DNA from: Verrucomicrobiota bacterium | GTDB taxonomy: Bacteria > Verrucomicrobiota > Verrucomicrobiia > Opitutales > Opitutaceae | Reading direction: 5' to 3' | Length of the DNA stretch: 34,573 bases | NCBI GenBank assembly: GCA_018239845.1 | Contig: JAFEGO010000042.1 | Location: 1 to 34,573 of the forward strand | Shown here: one piece after another, positions 23,868-33,363 of the stretch | How the letters are laid out: each line of letters opens with the position of its first letter | Position numbering within the stretch: position 1 is the first letter of the stretch | The notes under the pieces: generated by a model | Told to the model about the DNA's origin: nothing | Database searches by the model: none | The model's input: the letters and a program-made list of their open reading frames with translations, nothing else | Translations under genes and position numbers: made by a program

Positions 23868-26176
23868 GACCGGAGCCGCTGCCTCCCTTGTTTTCCCGCG
23901 ACGTCCGTCGCATCCACTGTGTCGGCGTCGGAGGCATGGGCCTCGGCCCGCTCGCTCTCTACCTCGCGCAGCGGGGTTTCACCGTCTCCGGCGAGGACGA
24001 CGGCCTGACCGCCGACATGCGCGCGCTGCTCACCCGCGAGCGCGTCGCCCTCACGCCGCTGCCCGACGCCTGCGACCTGATCGTCATTTCCTCCGCCATC
24101 GCGGCGACGCATCCGGTCCGTATCGCGGCGACTGCGCGCGGTATTCCGGTCGTGCGCCGCGGCGAGATGCTCGCGGAGATCGTGCGCGGCAAAAAGCTCG
24201 TCGCCGTCTGCGGCTCGCATGGCAAGACGACCACGACGGCCCTCCTCATCACCGCCCTGCGCGCGGCGAATTTTCCCGCCGGGTACATCCTCGGCGGCCT
24301 CTTCGCCGACGACACGCCGCCCGCCCGCGTCGGCTCCAACGACTGGGTCGTGGCCGAGATCGACGAGAGCGACGGTACCATCGCGAATTTCTCCCCCGAG
24401 ATCACGGTCGTCGTGAACCTCGACTGGGACCACCCCGACCACTACCGCCAGCCCGAGGAACTCGAGCAGGCCTTCGCCGCGCTCCTCGACCGCACGCGCG
24501 GTCCGGTGTTCGTCAGCGATGCCTGCGCCTGGTCCGCGCGCGTCGCCCAAAACGCGGCGACCTTCGGCCGCAGCGGCGATTTTTCCGGCGTCATTGTCGC
24601 GGAGAACGGTGGGAAAATGACCCTCCGCCTCGGCGGCCGCTTCGCGCCGCTGGAGGCCACGGTGCGCGCCGCCGGCGAGTTCAACGCCGTCAACGCTACC
24701 GCCGCGTTCGCCGCCGCGCAGGCGATGGGCGTCGCGCCGGCTGCGGCGCTGCTCGCGGAGTTTCCCGGCGTGCGCCGCCGTCAGTCGGCCCTGCGCGCCA
24801 CGCCCGCGCTGACGGTCATCGAGGACTACGCGCACCATCCGGCGGAGATCCGCGCGCTGCTCGGCAGCCTGCGCAGCCGCCTCGGTGCGGGCGCGCGGCT
24901 CATCGTGGTGTTTCAGCCGCACCGCTTCAGCCGCACTCGACAGTTCAAGGCCGAGTTCGCCGCCGCCCTTTCGCTCGCTGACCGTCTGCACCTGCTAGAT
25001 GTCTATGCGGCGGGCGAGGCTCCGCTGGCCGGCGGCACCTCGGCGGACATCTATGCGGAGCTGAAACGTAACACCCCCGCGCTCCCCGTGAGCTATCTGC
25101 CCGGGGCTGACGACGATTTTTTCCGCGCGCTCTCGCGCGAGGTGCAGCCTGGTGACCTCGTGGCCTTCGTCGGCGCGGGCGACATCGACCGCAAGGCCCG
25201 CGCCTGGCTCGCCGCGGTGGATGACGCGGCGGCGGTGGCCCAGCACTGGGACGATTTTGCCGCGACACTGAAACCGCTGCTCTCGCGCGAGACCAAGCTG
25301 CGCCGCGAGGAACCGCTTGCCGCGAAAACCACCATGCGCGTCGGCGGCGCGGCCCGCCTCTACGCCGAGCCGGCGTCGGTCGAAGATCTGCGCATCCTAT
25401 GGCGTGAGGCAAAGTCCGCAGGCATCCCCGTTCAACTCCTCGGCCGCGGCTCGAATCTCATCGTGCCCGACGAAGGGGTCGACGGCCTCGTGGTCTCTCT
25501 CGCGCACGAGTCGTGGGCGGCCTTCGAGCCGCTCGGCGACGGCCGCGTGCGGGTGGGGGCGGGCCTGCGGTTGAAAAACCTCTGCGGCCTCGCGACGAAG
25601 GCCGGGCTCACGGGTTTTGAATTTCTCGAGGGCATCCCCGGCAACGTCGGCGGCGCCCTCCGCATGAACGCCGGCGCGATGGGCGGCTGGATGTTCGATG
25701 TCGTCGAAGAGGTGCTCATGCTCACCGCCGACGGCGAGGTGAAGACGATGCCGAAGGCCGCCATGCACATCGACTACCGCCACTGTGCGGAGCTGAAGGA
25801 CGCGGTCGCGCTCGGTGCGGTGCTCCGGCCCGCGGCGCAGGGCGACGCCGGGGAGATCGGCCGCCAGATCGACGTTTACCGCCGCAAGCGCCACGAGTCC
25901 CAGCCGCGCGAGCCGAGCGCGGGGTGCATTTTCAAAAATCCGCCGGGCAACTCCGCCGGCCGCCTGATCGACGAGTGCGGCCTCAAGGGCGAGCGGGTGG
26001 GGGACGCCGAGGTCTCCACCGTCCACGCCAACTTCATCGTCAACCGCGGCCAGGCCACCGGCGCCGACATCCTCGAGCTCGTCCGCCGCATCCGCGCCCG
26101 CGTGAAACAGGTCAAGGGGGTCGATCTCGAACCCGAGGCGCTGCTCTACGGCAAAAACTGGAGGGACGTGCTGTGA
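23864..26176 (+). CDS. murC-murB: MurC-MurB fusion: UDP-MurNAc:L-alanine ligase joined to UDP-GlcNAc-enolpyruvate reductase
   Basis: One 770-residue frame carries two enzymes. Residues 1 to about 460 are MurC: IHCVGVGGMGLGPLALYLA, ATP loop VCGSHGKTTTTALL (Lys121), AEIDESDGTIANFSPE, VIEDYAHHPAEIRALL and FQPHRFSRTRQF. From about residue 465 it is MurB, a FAD protein: TMRVGGAARLYAEP, LLGRGSNLIVPDEGVDGL, GFEFLEGIPGNVGGALRMNA and SAGCIFKNPPGNSAGRLIDE, then VHANFIVN. MurB reduces UDP-GlcNAc-enolpyruvate to UDP-MurNAc, which MurC then ligates to L-Ala, so the product of one half is the substrate of the other. Cys688 sits where E. coli MurB has its proton-donating Ser. No stop or frameshift separates the halves. 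A MurB/MurC fusion enzyme is known from Verrucomicrobium spinosum, as I recall. Confidence 0.94.
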   Translation: MRPEPLPPLFSRDVRRIHCVGVGGMGLGPLALYLAQRGFTVSGEDDGLTADMRALLTRERVALTPLPDACDLIVISSAIAATHPVRIAATARGIPVVRRGEMLAEIVRGKKLVAVCGSHGKTTTTALLITALRAANFPAGYILGGLFADDTPPARVGSNDWVVAEIDESDGTIANFSPEITVVVNLDWDHPDHYRQPEELEQAFAALLDRTRGPVFVSDACAWSARVAQNAATFGRSGDFSGVIVAENGGKMTLRLGGRFAPLEATVRAAGEFNAVNATAAFAAAQAMGVAPAAALLAEFPGVRRRQSALRATPALTVIEDYAHHPAEIRALLGSLRSRLGAGARLIVVFQPHRFSRTRQFKAEFAAALSLADRLHLLDVYAAGEAPLAGGTSADIYAELKRNTPALPVSYLPGADDDFFRALSREVQPGDLVAFVGAGDIDRKARAWLAAVDDAAAVAQHWDDFAATLKPLLSRETKLRREEPLAAKTTMRVGGAARLYAEPASVEDLRILWREAKSAGIPVQLLGRGSNLIVPDEGVDGLVVSLAHESWAAFEPLGDGRVRVGAGLRLKNLCGLATKAGLTGFEFLEGIPGNVGGALRMNAGAMGGWMFDVVEEVLMLTADGEVKTMPKAAMHIDYRHCAELKDAVALGAVLRPAAQGDAGEIGRQIDVYRRKRHESQPREPSAGCIFKNPPGNSAGRLIDECGLKGERVGDAEVSTVHANFIVNRGQATGADILELVRRIRARVKQVKGVDLEPEALLYGKNWRDVL

Positions 26177-26358
26177 AAAGTTCGGCGAAAAACGCGCGTT
26201 ATTTGCTGGAAATCAAGGCGCTCCCCGGCATCAAGGAAATGCGTCGGTTGTCACTGGGGGCGTGCTGCGTGGGCTGGAGTTGGGCGGAGCTGGGGAAGAC
26301 TTCGGAAGGACCCGCGTTGCGGCGTTTTCAAGCGACAGCGACTGCTGTTTCAACGTGA
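26173..26358 (+). CDS. Possible 61-codon ORF coupled to murC-murB and ftsQ
   Basis: A GTG at 26173 overlaps the murC-murB stop (GTGA), and the ORF's own TGA at 26356-26358 overlaps the GTG start of ftsQ at 26355 (GTGA again). The reading frame therefore bridges the 178-bp gap exactly. The peptide begins VKSSAKNARYLLEIKALPGI and ends QATATAVST, with no recognised domain. Against it, only about two thirds of its third codon positions are G or C, clearly less than in neighbouring genes, so this may be a non-coding leader that merely stays open. It occupies the place where ddl often lies in other dcw clusters, but shows no ATP-grasp features. Confidence 0.3.
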   Translation: MKSSAKNARYLLEIKALPGIKEMRRLSLGACCVGWSWAELGKTSEGPALRRFQATATAVST

Positions 26359-27341
26359 ACCCAACCGAGACCAACGTACCGCTTTCGCGCAGCTGGAAGG
26401 ACATCCCCCAGCAGGTGAAGCCGCGCGCCATGTCGAGCGGCGGCCGCCGCCGTATGCGGTTCGGCCTCGCGAAGACCGTGGGCGCGATCGCGCTGCTCGG
26501 CCTGCTCGCGTGGGGCGGCGTCTCGCTCGCCGTGGTGTTGCAGCAGGGGCCGAAGCGCGTGCCCGGCCAGGCCGAGGCCGCGCCGATCCGCGACATCGTG
26601 CTCGCGACCGACGGCGCGATCAACCGCGAGTGGGTTGTGCGCACGCTCGGCCTGCCGAAGAACGCCACGCTCATCAGCCTCGATCTCTATCAGCTCCGCG
26701 CGCGCCTGCTGGCCTCGGGCCAGGTGCTCAGCGCCTCCCTCACGCGCAATTTCCCCGCCACGCTCACGGTCAGCCTCACCGAGCGCCTGCCCGTCGCCCG
26801 CCTCATGGCGCAGCTCGGCACCGAGCCGCCACACCTCCTGCTCGCCGCGCGCGATGGCGTGGTTTTTGAGGGCATCGGCTACGACGAATCCACGACTGCC
26901 GCGCTGCCCTGGCTCGAGGGCGTGCAACTCACCCGCAAGGACGGCGTGCTCCAGCCCATCCCCGGCATGGCCACCGTCGCCGACCTCCTCAGCAAGGGCC
27001 GGATCGAGGCCGAGCATCTCTACCGCACATGGCAGGTCGTCTCGCTCGCGCGCCTCGCGACCGACGGCGAGATCGAGGTCAAGACGGCCGAGGTGCCGCG
27101 CATCATCTTCGGCACCCGCGAGAGTTTCTTCCCGCAGCTCGCCCGCCTCGACCTCCTGCTCGACACCGTGCGCGCGCAGTCCGCCGCGCCGTTCAAGGAG
27201 ATCAACCTCGCCATCGGCGCGACCGTGCCCGTGGCGTTCGACGGCCTGACCGCCGCGGCCCCGGCGACGGCCGGCAAGTCCTCCTCCGCCAAATCCTCTT
27301 CTCCGCGTTCCACCAACGTTCAGTTTAAAACCAAGCTGTGA
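26355..27341 (+). CDS. ftsQ: Cell division protein FtsQ-like (POTRA domain)
   Basis: FtsQ is a bitopic inner-membrane protein that joins FtsL/FtsB to the divisome. A basic cytoplasmic tail (SSGGRRRMRFGLAKT) precedes one membrane helix (VGAIALLGLLAWGGVSLAVV). The periplasmic POTRA domain begins near PIRDIVLATDGAINREWVVR, continues with ISLDLYQLRARLLAS and SASLTRNFPATLTVSLTERL, and a beta domain follows (IEVKTAEVPRIIFG). Family sequence conservation is low, but order before ftsA and ftsZ and the domain layout make the call good. GTG at 26355 gives 328 residues; GTG at 26262 or ATG at 26430 are other options. The stop overlaps the GTG of ftsA. Confidence 0.85.
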   Translation: MNPTETNVPLSRSWKDIPQQVKPRAMSSGGRRRMRFGLAKTVGAIALLGLLAWGGVSLAVVLQQGPKRVPGQAEAAPIRDIVLATDGAINREWVVRTLGLPKNATLISLDLYQLRARLLASGQVLSASLTRNFPATLTVSLTERLPVARLMAQLGTEPPHLLLAARDGVVFEGIGYDESTTAALPWLEGVQLTRKDGVLQPIPGMATVADLLSKGRIEAEHLYRTWQVVSLARLATDGEIEVKTAEVPRIIFGTRESFFPQLARLDLLLDTVRAQSAAPFKEINLAIGATVPVAFDGLTAAAPATAGKSSSAKSSSPRSTNVQFKTKL

Positions 27342-28552
27342 GCAACCGTCCCACCTTCATCGCCGCCGTCGAGATCGGCACCTCCAAAGTCACCGTATTC
27401 GTCGGCGAATACAACGGTCGCGAGCTCGCGATCATCGGCCACGGCGAGTGCACCTCCCGCGGCGTCATCAAGGGGTCCGTCGTCGATTACAAGGCCGCCA
27501 GCGAGTGCACGCACAGCGCGCTGGAGCAGGCCGAGCGCGACGCCGGCGAGCGCATCGACTGCGTCTTCCTCGCGCAGACCGGCGCGCACCTCGAGGGTTT
27601 CTACAACGAGGCCGCGGTCAACGTGAAGGCTGCGGACAACATGATCGACCGCAACGACATCCGCATGGTCAGCGACCTGGCCAAGTCGAAGGAGCTGCCC
27701 GCCGGCCGCGCCGTCGTGCACCACATCCGCCGCCCCTTCCGCGTGGATGGCCGCCTCGTCCCGTCCGCCCCGGAGAATCTCGTCGGCCAGAAACTCGAGG
27801 TCGGCTACTGGACCGTCCACGGTCAGGAGCAGCGCATCGCCGACAACATCCATGTCATCCGCGGCTTCAACCTCGAGGTCCGCGACCTCGTGCTCTCCAG
27901 CCTCGCCTCCGGCCACATGGTGACGATGCCCGAGGAGCGCCAGCATGGCGTCCTCGCCATCGACCTCGGTGCGGGCACGACCGATTTCGCCCTCTACCGC
28001 GACGGTGTCGCCCATACGACCGGCGTGGTGCCCGTCGGTGGCGCGCACTTCACCAACGACCTCAGCATCGGCCTCCGTCTCACGGAGAACCAGGCCGAGA
28101 AGCTGAAGCTCCGTTTCGGCCGCGCCAACGTCCAGTGCCGCGACAAGAACGACAAGGTCTGGCTCGACGGCAATTTCGCCATAGGTGACCGCCAGTTCTC
28201 CCGCCTCGCCATCGAGCAGATCACCGCCGCCCGCGCGCGCGAGCTGCTCGAGGTCGTGAAGAAGAAACTCGGCGGCGCCTTCACCCCCGAGACCTGCGCC
28301 GCCGGCGTGGTCCTCACGGGTGGCACCGCCAAGCTCGCCGGCCTTGCCGAGACCGCTGCGCAGGTCTTCGGCGTCCCGGCCCGCCTCGGCGAGACGCCCT
28401 CGTGGGTCGCCGAAAATCTCCGCGACCCCGGCAGCAACACCGCGCTCGGCCTCCTCTACTGGGGTCTCAGCGGCCAGAACGAGCGCCAGGCCCCGGCCCG
28501 CCGCAGCGGCGGCCTGCTCTCCGGTTTCAAACGCCTCTTCGCCAGCTCCTGA
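27338..28552 (+). CDS. ftsA: Cell division protein FtsA
   Basis: FtsA is the actin-like membrane anchor of FtsZ. The phosphate-1 motif is FIAAVEIGTSKVTVFVGE; most FtsA proteins have Asp where Glu12 is found here. Other actin-fold parts are GVIKGSVVDYKAA, the phosphate-2 motif LAIDLGAGTTDFALY, VVPVGGAHFTNDLSIGL and the adenosine loop VVLTGGTAKLAGL. The C-terminal end GLLSGFKRLFASS fits the short amphipathic helix that binds the membrane. It has 404 residues and a GTG start overlapping the ftsQ stop (GTGA). ftsZ follows after eight bases. Confidence 0.95.
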   Translation: MSNRPTFIAAVEIGTSKVTVFVGEYNGRELAIIGHGECTSRGVIKGSVVDYKAASECTHSALEQAERDAGERIDCVFLAQTGAHLEGFYNEAAVNVKAADNMIDRNDIRMVSDLAKSKELPAGRAVVHHIRRPFRVDGRLVPSAPENLVGQKLEVGYWTVHGQEQRIADNIHVIRGFNLEVRDLVLSSLASGHMVTMPEERQHGVLAIDLGAGTTDFALYRDGVAHTTGVVPVGGAHFTNDLSIGLRLTENQAEKLKLRFGRANVQCRDKNDKVWLDGNFAIGDRQFSRLAIEQITAARARELLEVVKKKLGGAFTPETCAAGVVLTGGTAKLAGLAETAAQVFGVPARLGETPSWVAENLRDPGSNTALGLLYWGLSGQNERQAPARRSGGLLSGFKRLFASS

Positions 28553-28560
28553 GCCCCGCC

Positions 28561-29862
28561 ATGAATCTCAACGAACTTCCCCTCGAACACCCGCTCCTCG
28601 CCGATCGCAACATCGCGATCAAGCTCGTCGGCGTCGGCGGCGCCGGCTCCAACGCGGTGGACCGCCTCAAGATGGAGAACCTCGAGCGTCTCCAGCTCGC
28701 GGTCATCAACACCGACTACCAGGCCCTCGCCAGCTCCCCGGTGCAGGACAAGGTGCTGATCGGCATGGGCGTCACGCGCGGCCTCGGCGCCGGCGGCGAC
28801 CCCGAGCTCGGCCGCGAGGCGGCGGAGGCTGATCGCGAAAAGATTTCCACGGTCGTGAAGGACTGCGACCTCGTGTTCCTCTTCGGCGGCATGGGCGGCG
28901 GCACGGGCAGCGGTGCGCTCCCGGTCGTTGCGGAGCTCGCGGCCGAGGAAGGCGCGCTCGTGATCGCGTTTGTCACCATGCCGTTCAGCTTCGAAGGCGG
29001 CCGCCGCCTCAAGCAGGCGGAGGAAGGCCTCGCCGCGCTGCGCCGAGTGTGCGACGCCGTGATCCCGCTCCCCAACGACGTGCTCCTGCAGGAGTCCGCC
29101 GAAAACGAGACCGTGCTCGACTCCTTCGCGCGCGCCGACGAGTGGATGGGCCGCGGCGTGAAGTCGATCTGGGCCATGCTCTTTAAGACCGGCCTGATCA
29201 ACCTCGACTTCGCCACGCTCCGCCAGGTGTTCCTGCACCGCGGCGGCAAGACGCTCTTCGGCCTTGGCGAGGGCGCGGGCGAGACCGCCGCGGCCGACGC
29301 CGTGGCCAGCCTCAAGCTCTGCCCGCTCCTCCACACGCCCGAGTTTTCGCGCAAGGCCGACCGCCTGCTCGTGAATATCATCGGCGGCACCGATCTCACC
29401 TTGCCCAAGGTCAACGAGCTCATGACCGCGATCACCGAGCAGTTCGGCCGTGAGTCGCACGTGATCATGGGCGCCGTCATCGACGAGCAGATGCAGAACC
29501 GCGTCGAGGTCTGCGTGCTCGGCACCTGCGACATGACCGGCCGTATCAGCACGCGCCGTCCTGCGCCTGCCCGCGCCGTGGCGCGGACCCCGGTGGTAAA
29601 ACCGGAGACAGCTGCCGCTACGCCGTTGACGCCGGTGGCTCCGGGCGACGCCCCGCAGACCTCCACCTCCGGCGCCGCGCCCGAGGAGATACTGCTGACC
29701 TCGACCTCGGACGGCCCGGCCGATCCGACGGCGCAAAATGAATTTGGCTTCGGTGAGGTCGAGAGCCGCGGTCACTTCGAGAAGACCGACCGCAACCTCT
29801 TCGACGGTCAGGACCTCGACGTGCCGACGTATCTCCGCAAGGGGATCAAGATTTCGCTGTAA
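28561..29862 (+). CDS. ftsZ: Cell division GTPase FtsZ
   Basis: FtsZ polymerises into the Z ring. The GTP-binding fold shows IKLVGVGGAGSNAVDRL, the tubulin signature GGMGGGTGSGA (residues 110-119, with Ser117 where most FtsZ have Thr), VTMPFSFEGGRRLKQAEEGL and the T7 synergy loop NLDF (214-217, Asp216) that triggers GTP hydrolysis. A Pro/Thr/Ala-rich linker of about 100 residues leads to the conserved C-terminal peptide DVPTYLRKGIKISL, which should bind FtsA. ATG at 28561 starts MNLNELPLEHPLL; the longer upstream frame is out-of-frame reading of ftsA. The protein has 433 residues. A two-hairpin repeat follows the stop. Confidence 0.96.
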   Translation: MNLNELPLEHPLLADRNIAIKLVGVGGAGSNAVDRLKMENLERLQLAVINTDYQALASSPVQDKVLIGMGVTRGLGAGGDPELGREAAEADREKISTVVKDCDLVFLFGGMGGGTGSGALPVVAELAAEEGALVIAFVTMPFSFEGGRRLKQAEEGLAALRRVCDAVIPLPNDVLLQESAENETVLDSFARADEWMGRGVKSIWAMLFKTGLINLDFATLRQVFLHRGGKTLFGLGEGAGETAAADAVASLKLCPLLHTPEFSRKADRLLVNIIGGTDLTLPKVNELMTAITEQFGRESHVIMGAVIDEQMQNRVEVCVLGTCDMTGRISTRRPAPARAVARTPVVKPETAAATPLTPVAPGDAPQTSTSGAAPEEILLTSTSDGPADPTAQNEFGFGEVESRGHFEKTDRNLFDGQDLDVPTYLRKGIKISL

Positions 29863-29875
29863 GAAGCGGTTTTAG

Positions 29876-31049
<1,174 letters not shown>

Positions 31050-31066
31050 CGCACCGTTTGCCCGAC

Positions 31067-31597
31067 ATGGCTTCGGCTACGGAACACCGGTCCCTCCTGA
31101 TGCGCGCCAATCGGCTGATGGGCGCGAATCTGGTCGATGCCAATCTCGTCAAGCTGGAGGACCTGGAAAAGGCCAACGAGCGCCTGCTCGACGTGATGGC
31201 CTCGGCGCAGCCGCGCCAGAGCACCGTGCTCGGCATCCTCGCCTACGAGCTGAAGGTCCTGCGCGAGGAGGATGTGCTCCAGTACATCGTGGACAACGAG
31301 GGCATCGGCCTCGTGGACCTGCACAACTACGACCTCGCGGAGGATGTGAAGAAGTCGCTCGACCTCGGTGCCTGCTGGGCGACGTGGTCCGTGCCCTTCG
31401 ACCGCGAGGAGGACTTTCACTTCATCGCGACCGCCTACTACCCGAGCCCGGCGGTGCGCACGTATTGGGAGAAACAATGCGGCGGCCCCATCCTCTGGTA
31501 CGCCACCACGCTCGAAAACATCGCGGACCACCTCGAGAAGGTCGAGGCCGACCGCGCCGCTGCGCCCGCCGCGGCGCAGGCCAAGGCGGTGAACTGA
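31067..31597 (+). CDS. Stand-alone protein resembling the secretion-ATPase N-terminal (MshEN/T2SSE_N) domain
   Basis: The protein has 176 residues. The N-terminal helical part (MRANRLMGANLVDANLVKLE) is followed by TVLGILAYELKVLREEDVLQ, YIVDNEGIGLVDLHNYDLAE and a beta-alpha region ending TTLENIADHLEKVEA. This order (helical bundle, VDL-x-x-Y, then a ligand-like subdomain) resembles the N-terminal domain of PilB/GspE/MshE ATPases, though similarity is weak and judged by eye. It ends three bases before the start of a PilB/GspE gene that has its own such domain. It may be an accessory subunit of that ATPase. ATG at 31067 is preferred over TTG at 31058. Confidence 0.6.
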   Translation: MASATEHRSLLMRANRLMGANLVDANLVKLEDLEKANERLLDVMASAQPRQSTVLGILAYELKVLREEDVLQYIVDNEGIGLVDLHNYDLAEDVKKSLDLGACWATWSVPFDREEDFHFIATAYYPSPAVRTYWEKQCGGPILWYATTLENIADHLEKVEADRAAAPAAAQAKAVN

Positions 31598-31600
31598 GCC

Positions 31601-33316
31601 ATGCCCCTCGGCAAGATCCAGTCCCAGATCGTCAACCAGCTCGTGACCATGAAGCGGCTCACGGGCGAGCAGCGCGACGCCGTGGCGGCGACGCCCGGCG
31701 AGCTCAACGGCGACGCCCTCGACAAGCTGCTGCAGGAGGATTTCAAGATCACGCCCTTCCAGCTCTTCGTGGCGAAGGGCAAGGCGTTCGGCCTCTCGCC
31801 CTTCAACGTCGCGCGCCACAAGCTCACGCCGAAGTCCTTCGAGCGCATCCCGCAGGAGTTCTGCCAGCAGCACCTCGTGCTGCCGGTCGGCCAGCTCGGC
31901 GACTTCCTCCTCGTGGCATTTGCGAATCCCTTCGATCTCGCGCTCCCCACGAAGATCCAGGAGATGACCGGGAAGAAGGTCATCCGCCTCCTCGCGCGCG
32001 AGAAGGACATCAAGGACAAGTTCAGCAAGGGCCCCGAGCAGAAGTCCGCGGGCTTCGACGACGTGGTGCAGCAGATCGGCGCGGAGTACGGCGCCGCCGG
32101 CCCGGCCGAGGAAAGCGCGCAGGGGGACGTCAACGAGGAGTCCGGCCCGATCATCGAGCTGGCCAACCGCATCATCGAGGACGCGTATTTCGCGGGCACG
32201 AGCGACATCCACCTCGAGCCGCAGGAGCACGATGTGGTCATCCGCTACCGCATCGACGGCGTGTGCGCGGAAAAACTCCGTCTGCCCAAAAAGGTCGGCC
32301 CGGCACTCGTCGCGCGCCTGAAGATCATGTGCAACCTCGACATCTCGGAGCGCCGGTTGCCGCAGGACGGACGCATTGTTTTCAAGCAGTACACCAAGAA
32401 GGGCCTCGACCTCGACCTCCGCGTCTCGACCGCGCCGCTCAACCACGGCGAGGGCGTGGTCATGCGTATCCTCGACAAGCAGAAGACCACGCTGCCGCTC
32501 CCGGCGCTCGGCTTCACCGAGGAAAATTTGGCGAAGTACCGCGAGTGCATCCGCCAGCCCTACGGCATGATTTTGCACTGCGGCCCGACGGGCTCCGGCA
32601 AGTCGATGACGCTCTACTCCGCGCTCAACGAGATCAACACGCCCGACATCGTCATCCGCACCGCCGAGGACCCCATCGAGTACACGCTCCCGGGCCTGAA
32701 CCAGATGCAGATGCACCGGCAGATCGGCCTGACCTTCGCGTCGGCCCTGCGCGCCTTCCTCCGTCAGGACCCCGACATCATCCTCGTCGGCGAAATCCGC
32801 GACAAGGAGACGGCCAACATCGCGGTCGAGGCCGCGCTCACCGGCCATTTGCTCATCAGCACGCTCCACACCAACGACGCCCCGGGCACGATCGCGCGCC
32901 TCGTGGACATGGGCGTGGAGCCGTTCATGATCTCCTCGTCGCTGCTCTGTGTGTGCGCGCAGCGCCTCATGCGCCGCGTGTGCAAGACCTGCCGCGTGCC
33001 CTACGTGCCCGAGGGCCGGGAGAAGGAGATCATGGAGAAGGCGATCGGCTGGAGCGGCCAGATCTTCAAGCACAACCCCAAGGGCTGCCCCAAGTGCGCC
33101 GGCAGCGGCTACAAGGGCCGCGTGGGCATCCACGAGCTGATGGTGACCAACGAGGAGCTGATCGAGGCGATCAACAAGGAGATGGAGTCCGCCGAGCTGA
33201 AGAAGATCGCGATGCGTGGCGGCATGAAGACCCTGCACCAGGACAGCCTGATCAAGGTGAAAGAAGGCCTGACCACCCTCGAAGAAGCGATCACGACCGT
33301 CCCGCCCGACATGTGA
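31601..33316 (+). CDS. Type IV pilus / type II secretion assembly ATPase (PilB/GspE family)
   Basis: This cytoplasmic hexameric ATPase powers pilus or pseudopilus assembly. An N-terminal MshEN-like domain (residues 1 to about 150, [20 protein letters not shown]) precedes the catalytic core: [20 protein letters not shown], Walker A GPTGSGKS (328-335), Asp box RTAEDPIEY, Walker [12 protein letters not shown] (Glu398) and His box [16 protein letters not shown] zinc-binding tetracysteine is present (Cys461, Cys464, Cys496, Cys499), which is typical of PilB and GspE but not of PilT. Its 571 residues match the family. No pilC, pilin or secretin gene is in the window, so pilus and secretion roles cannot be separated. 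Confidence 0.93.
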   Translation: MPLGKIQSQIVNQLVTMKRLTGEQRDAVAATPGELNGDALDKLLQEDFKITPFQLFVAKGKAFGLSPFNVARHKLTPKSFERIPQEFCQQHLVLPVGQLGDFLLVAFANPFDLALPTKIQEMTGKKVIRLLAREKDIKDKFSKGPEQKSAGFDDVVQQIGAEYGAAGPAEESAQGDVNEESGPIIELANRIIEDAYFAGTSDIHLEPQEHDVVIRYRIDGVCAEKLRLPKKVGPALVARLKIMCNLDISERRLPQDGRIVFKQYTKKGLDLDLRVSTAPLNHGEGVVMRILDKQKTTLPLPALGFTEENLAKYRECIRQPYGMILHCGPTGSGKSMTLYSALNEINTPDIVIRTAEDPIEYTLPGLNQMQMHRQIGLTFASALRAFLRQDPDIILVGEIRDKETANIAVEAALTGHLLISTLHTNDAPGTIARLVDMGVEPFMISSSLLCVCAQRLMRRVCKTCRVPYVPEGREKEIMEKAIGWSGQIFKHNPKGCPKCAGSGYKGRVGIHELMVTNEELIEAINKEMESAELKKIAMRGGMKTLHQDSLIKVKEGLTTLEEAITTVPPDM

Positions 33317-33363
33317 GCGTTGACGACCGCTGGCGCGGACGTATCGCTATGCCTTTCCTCCCT

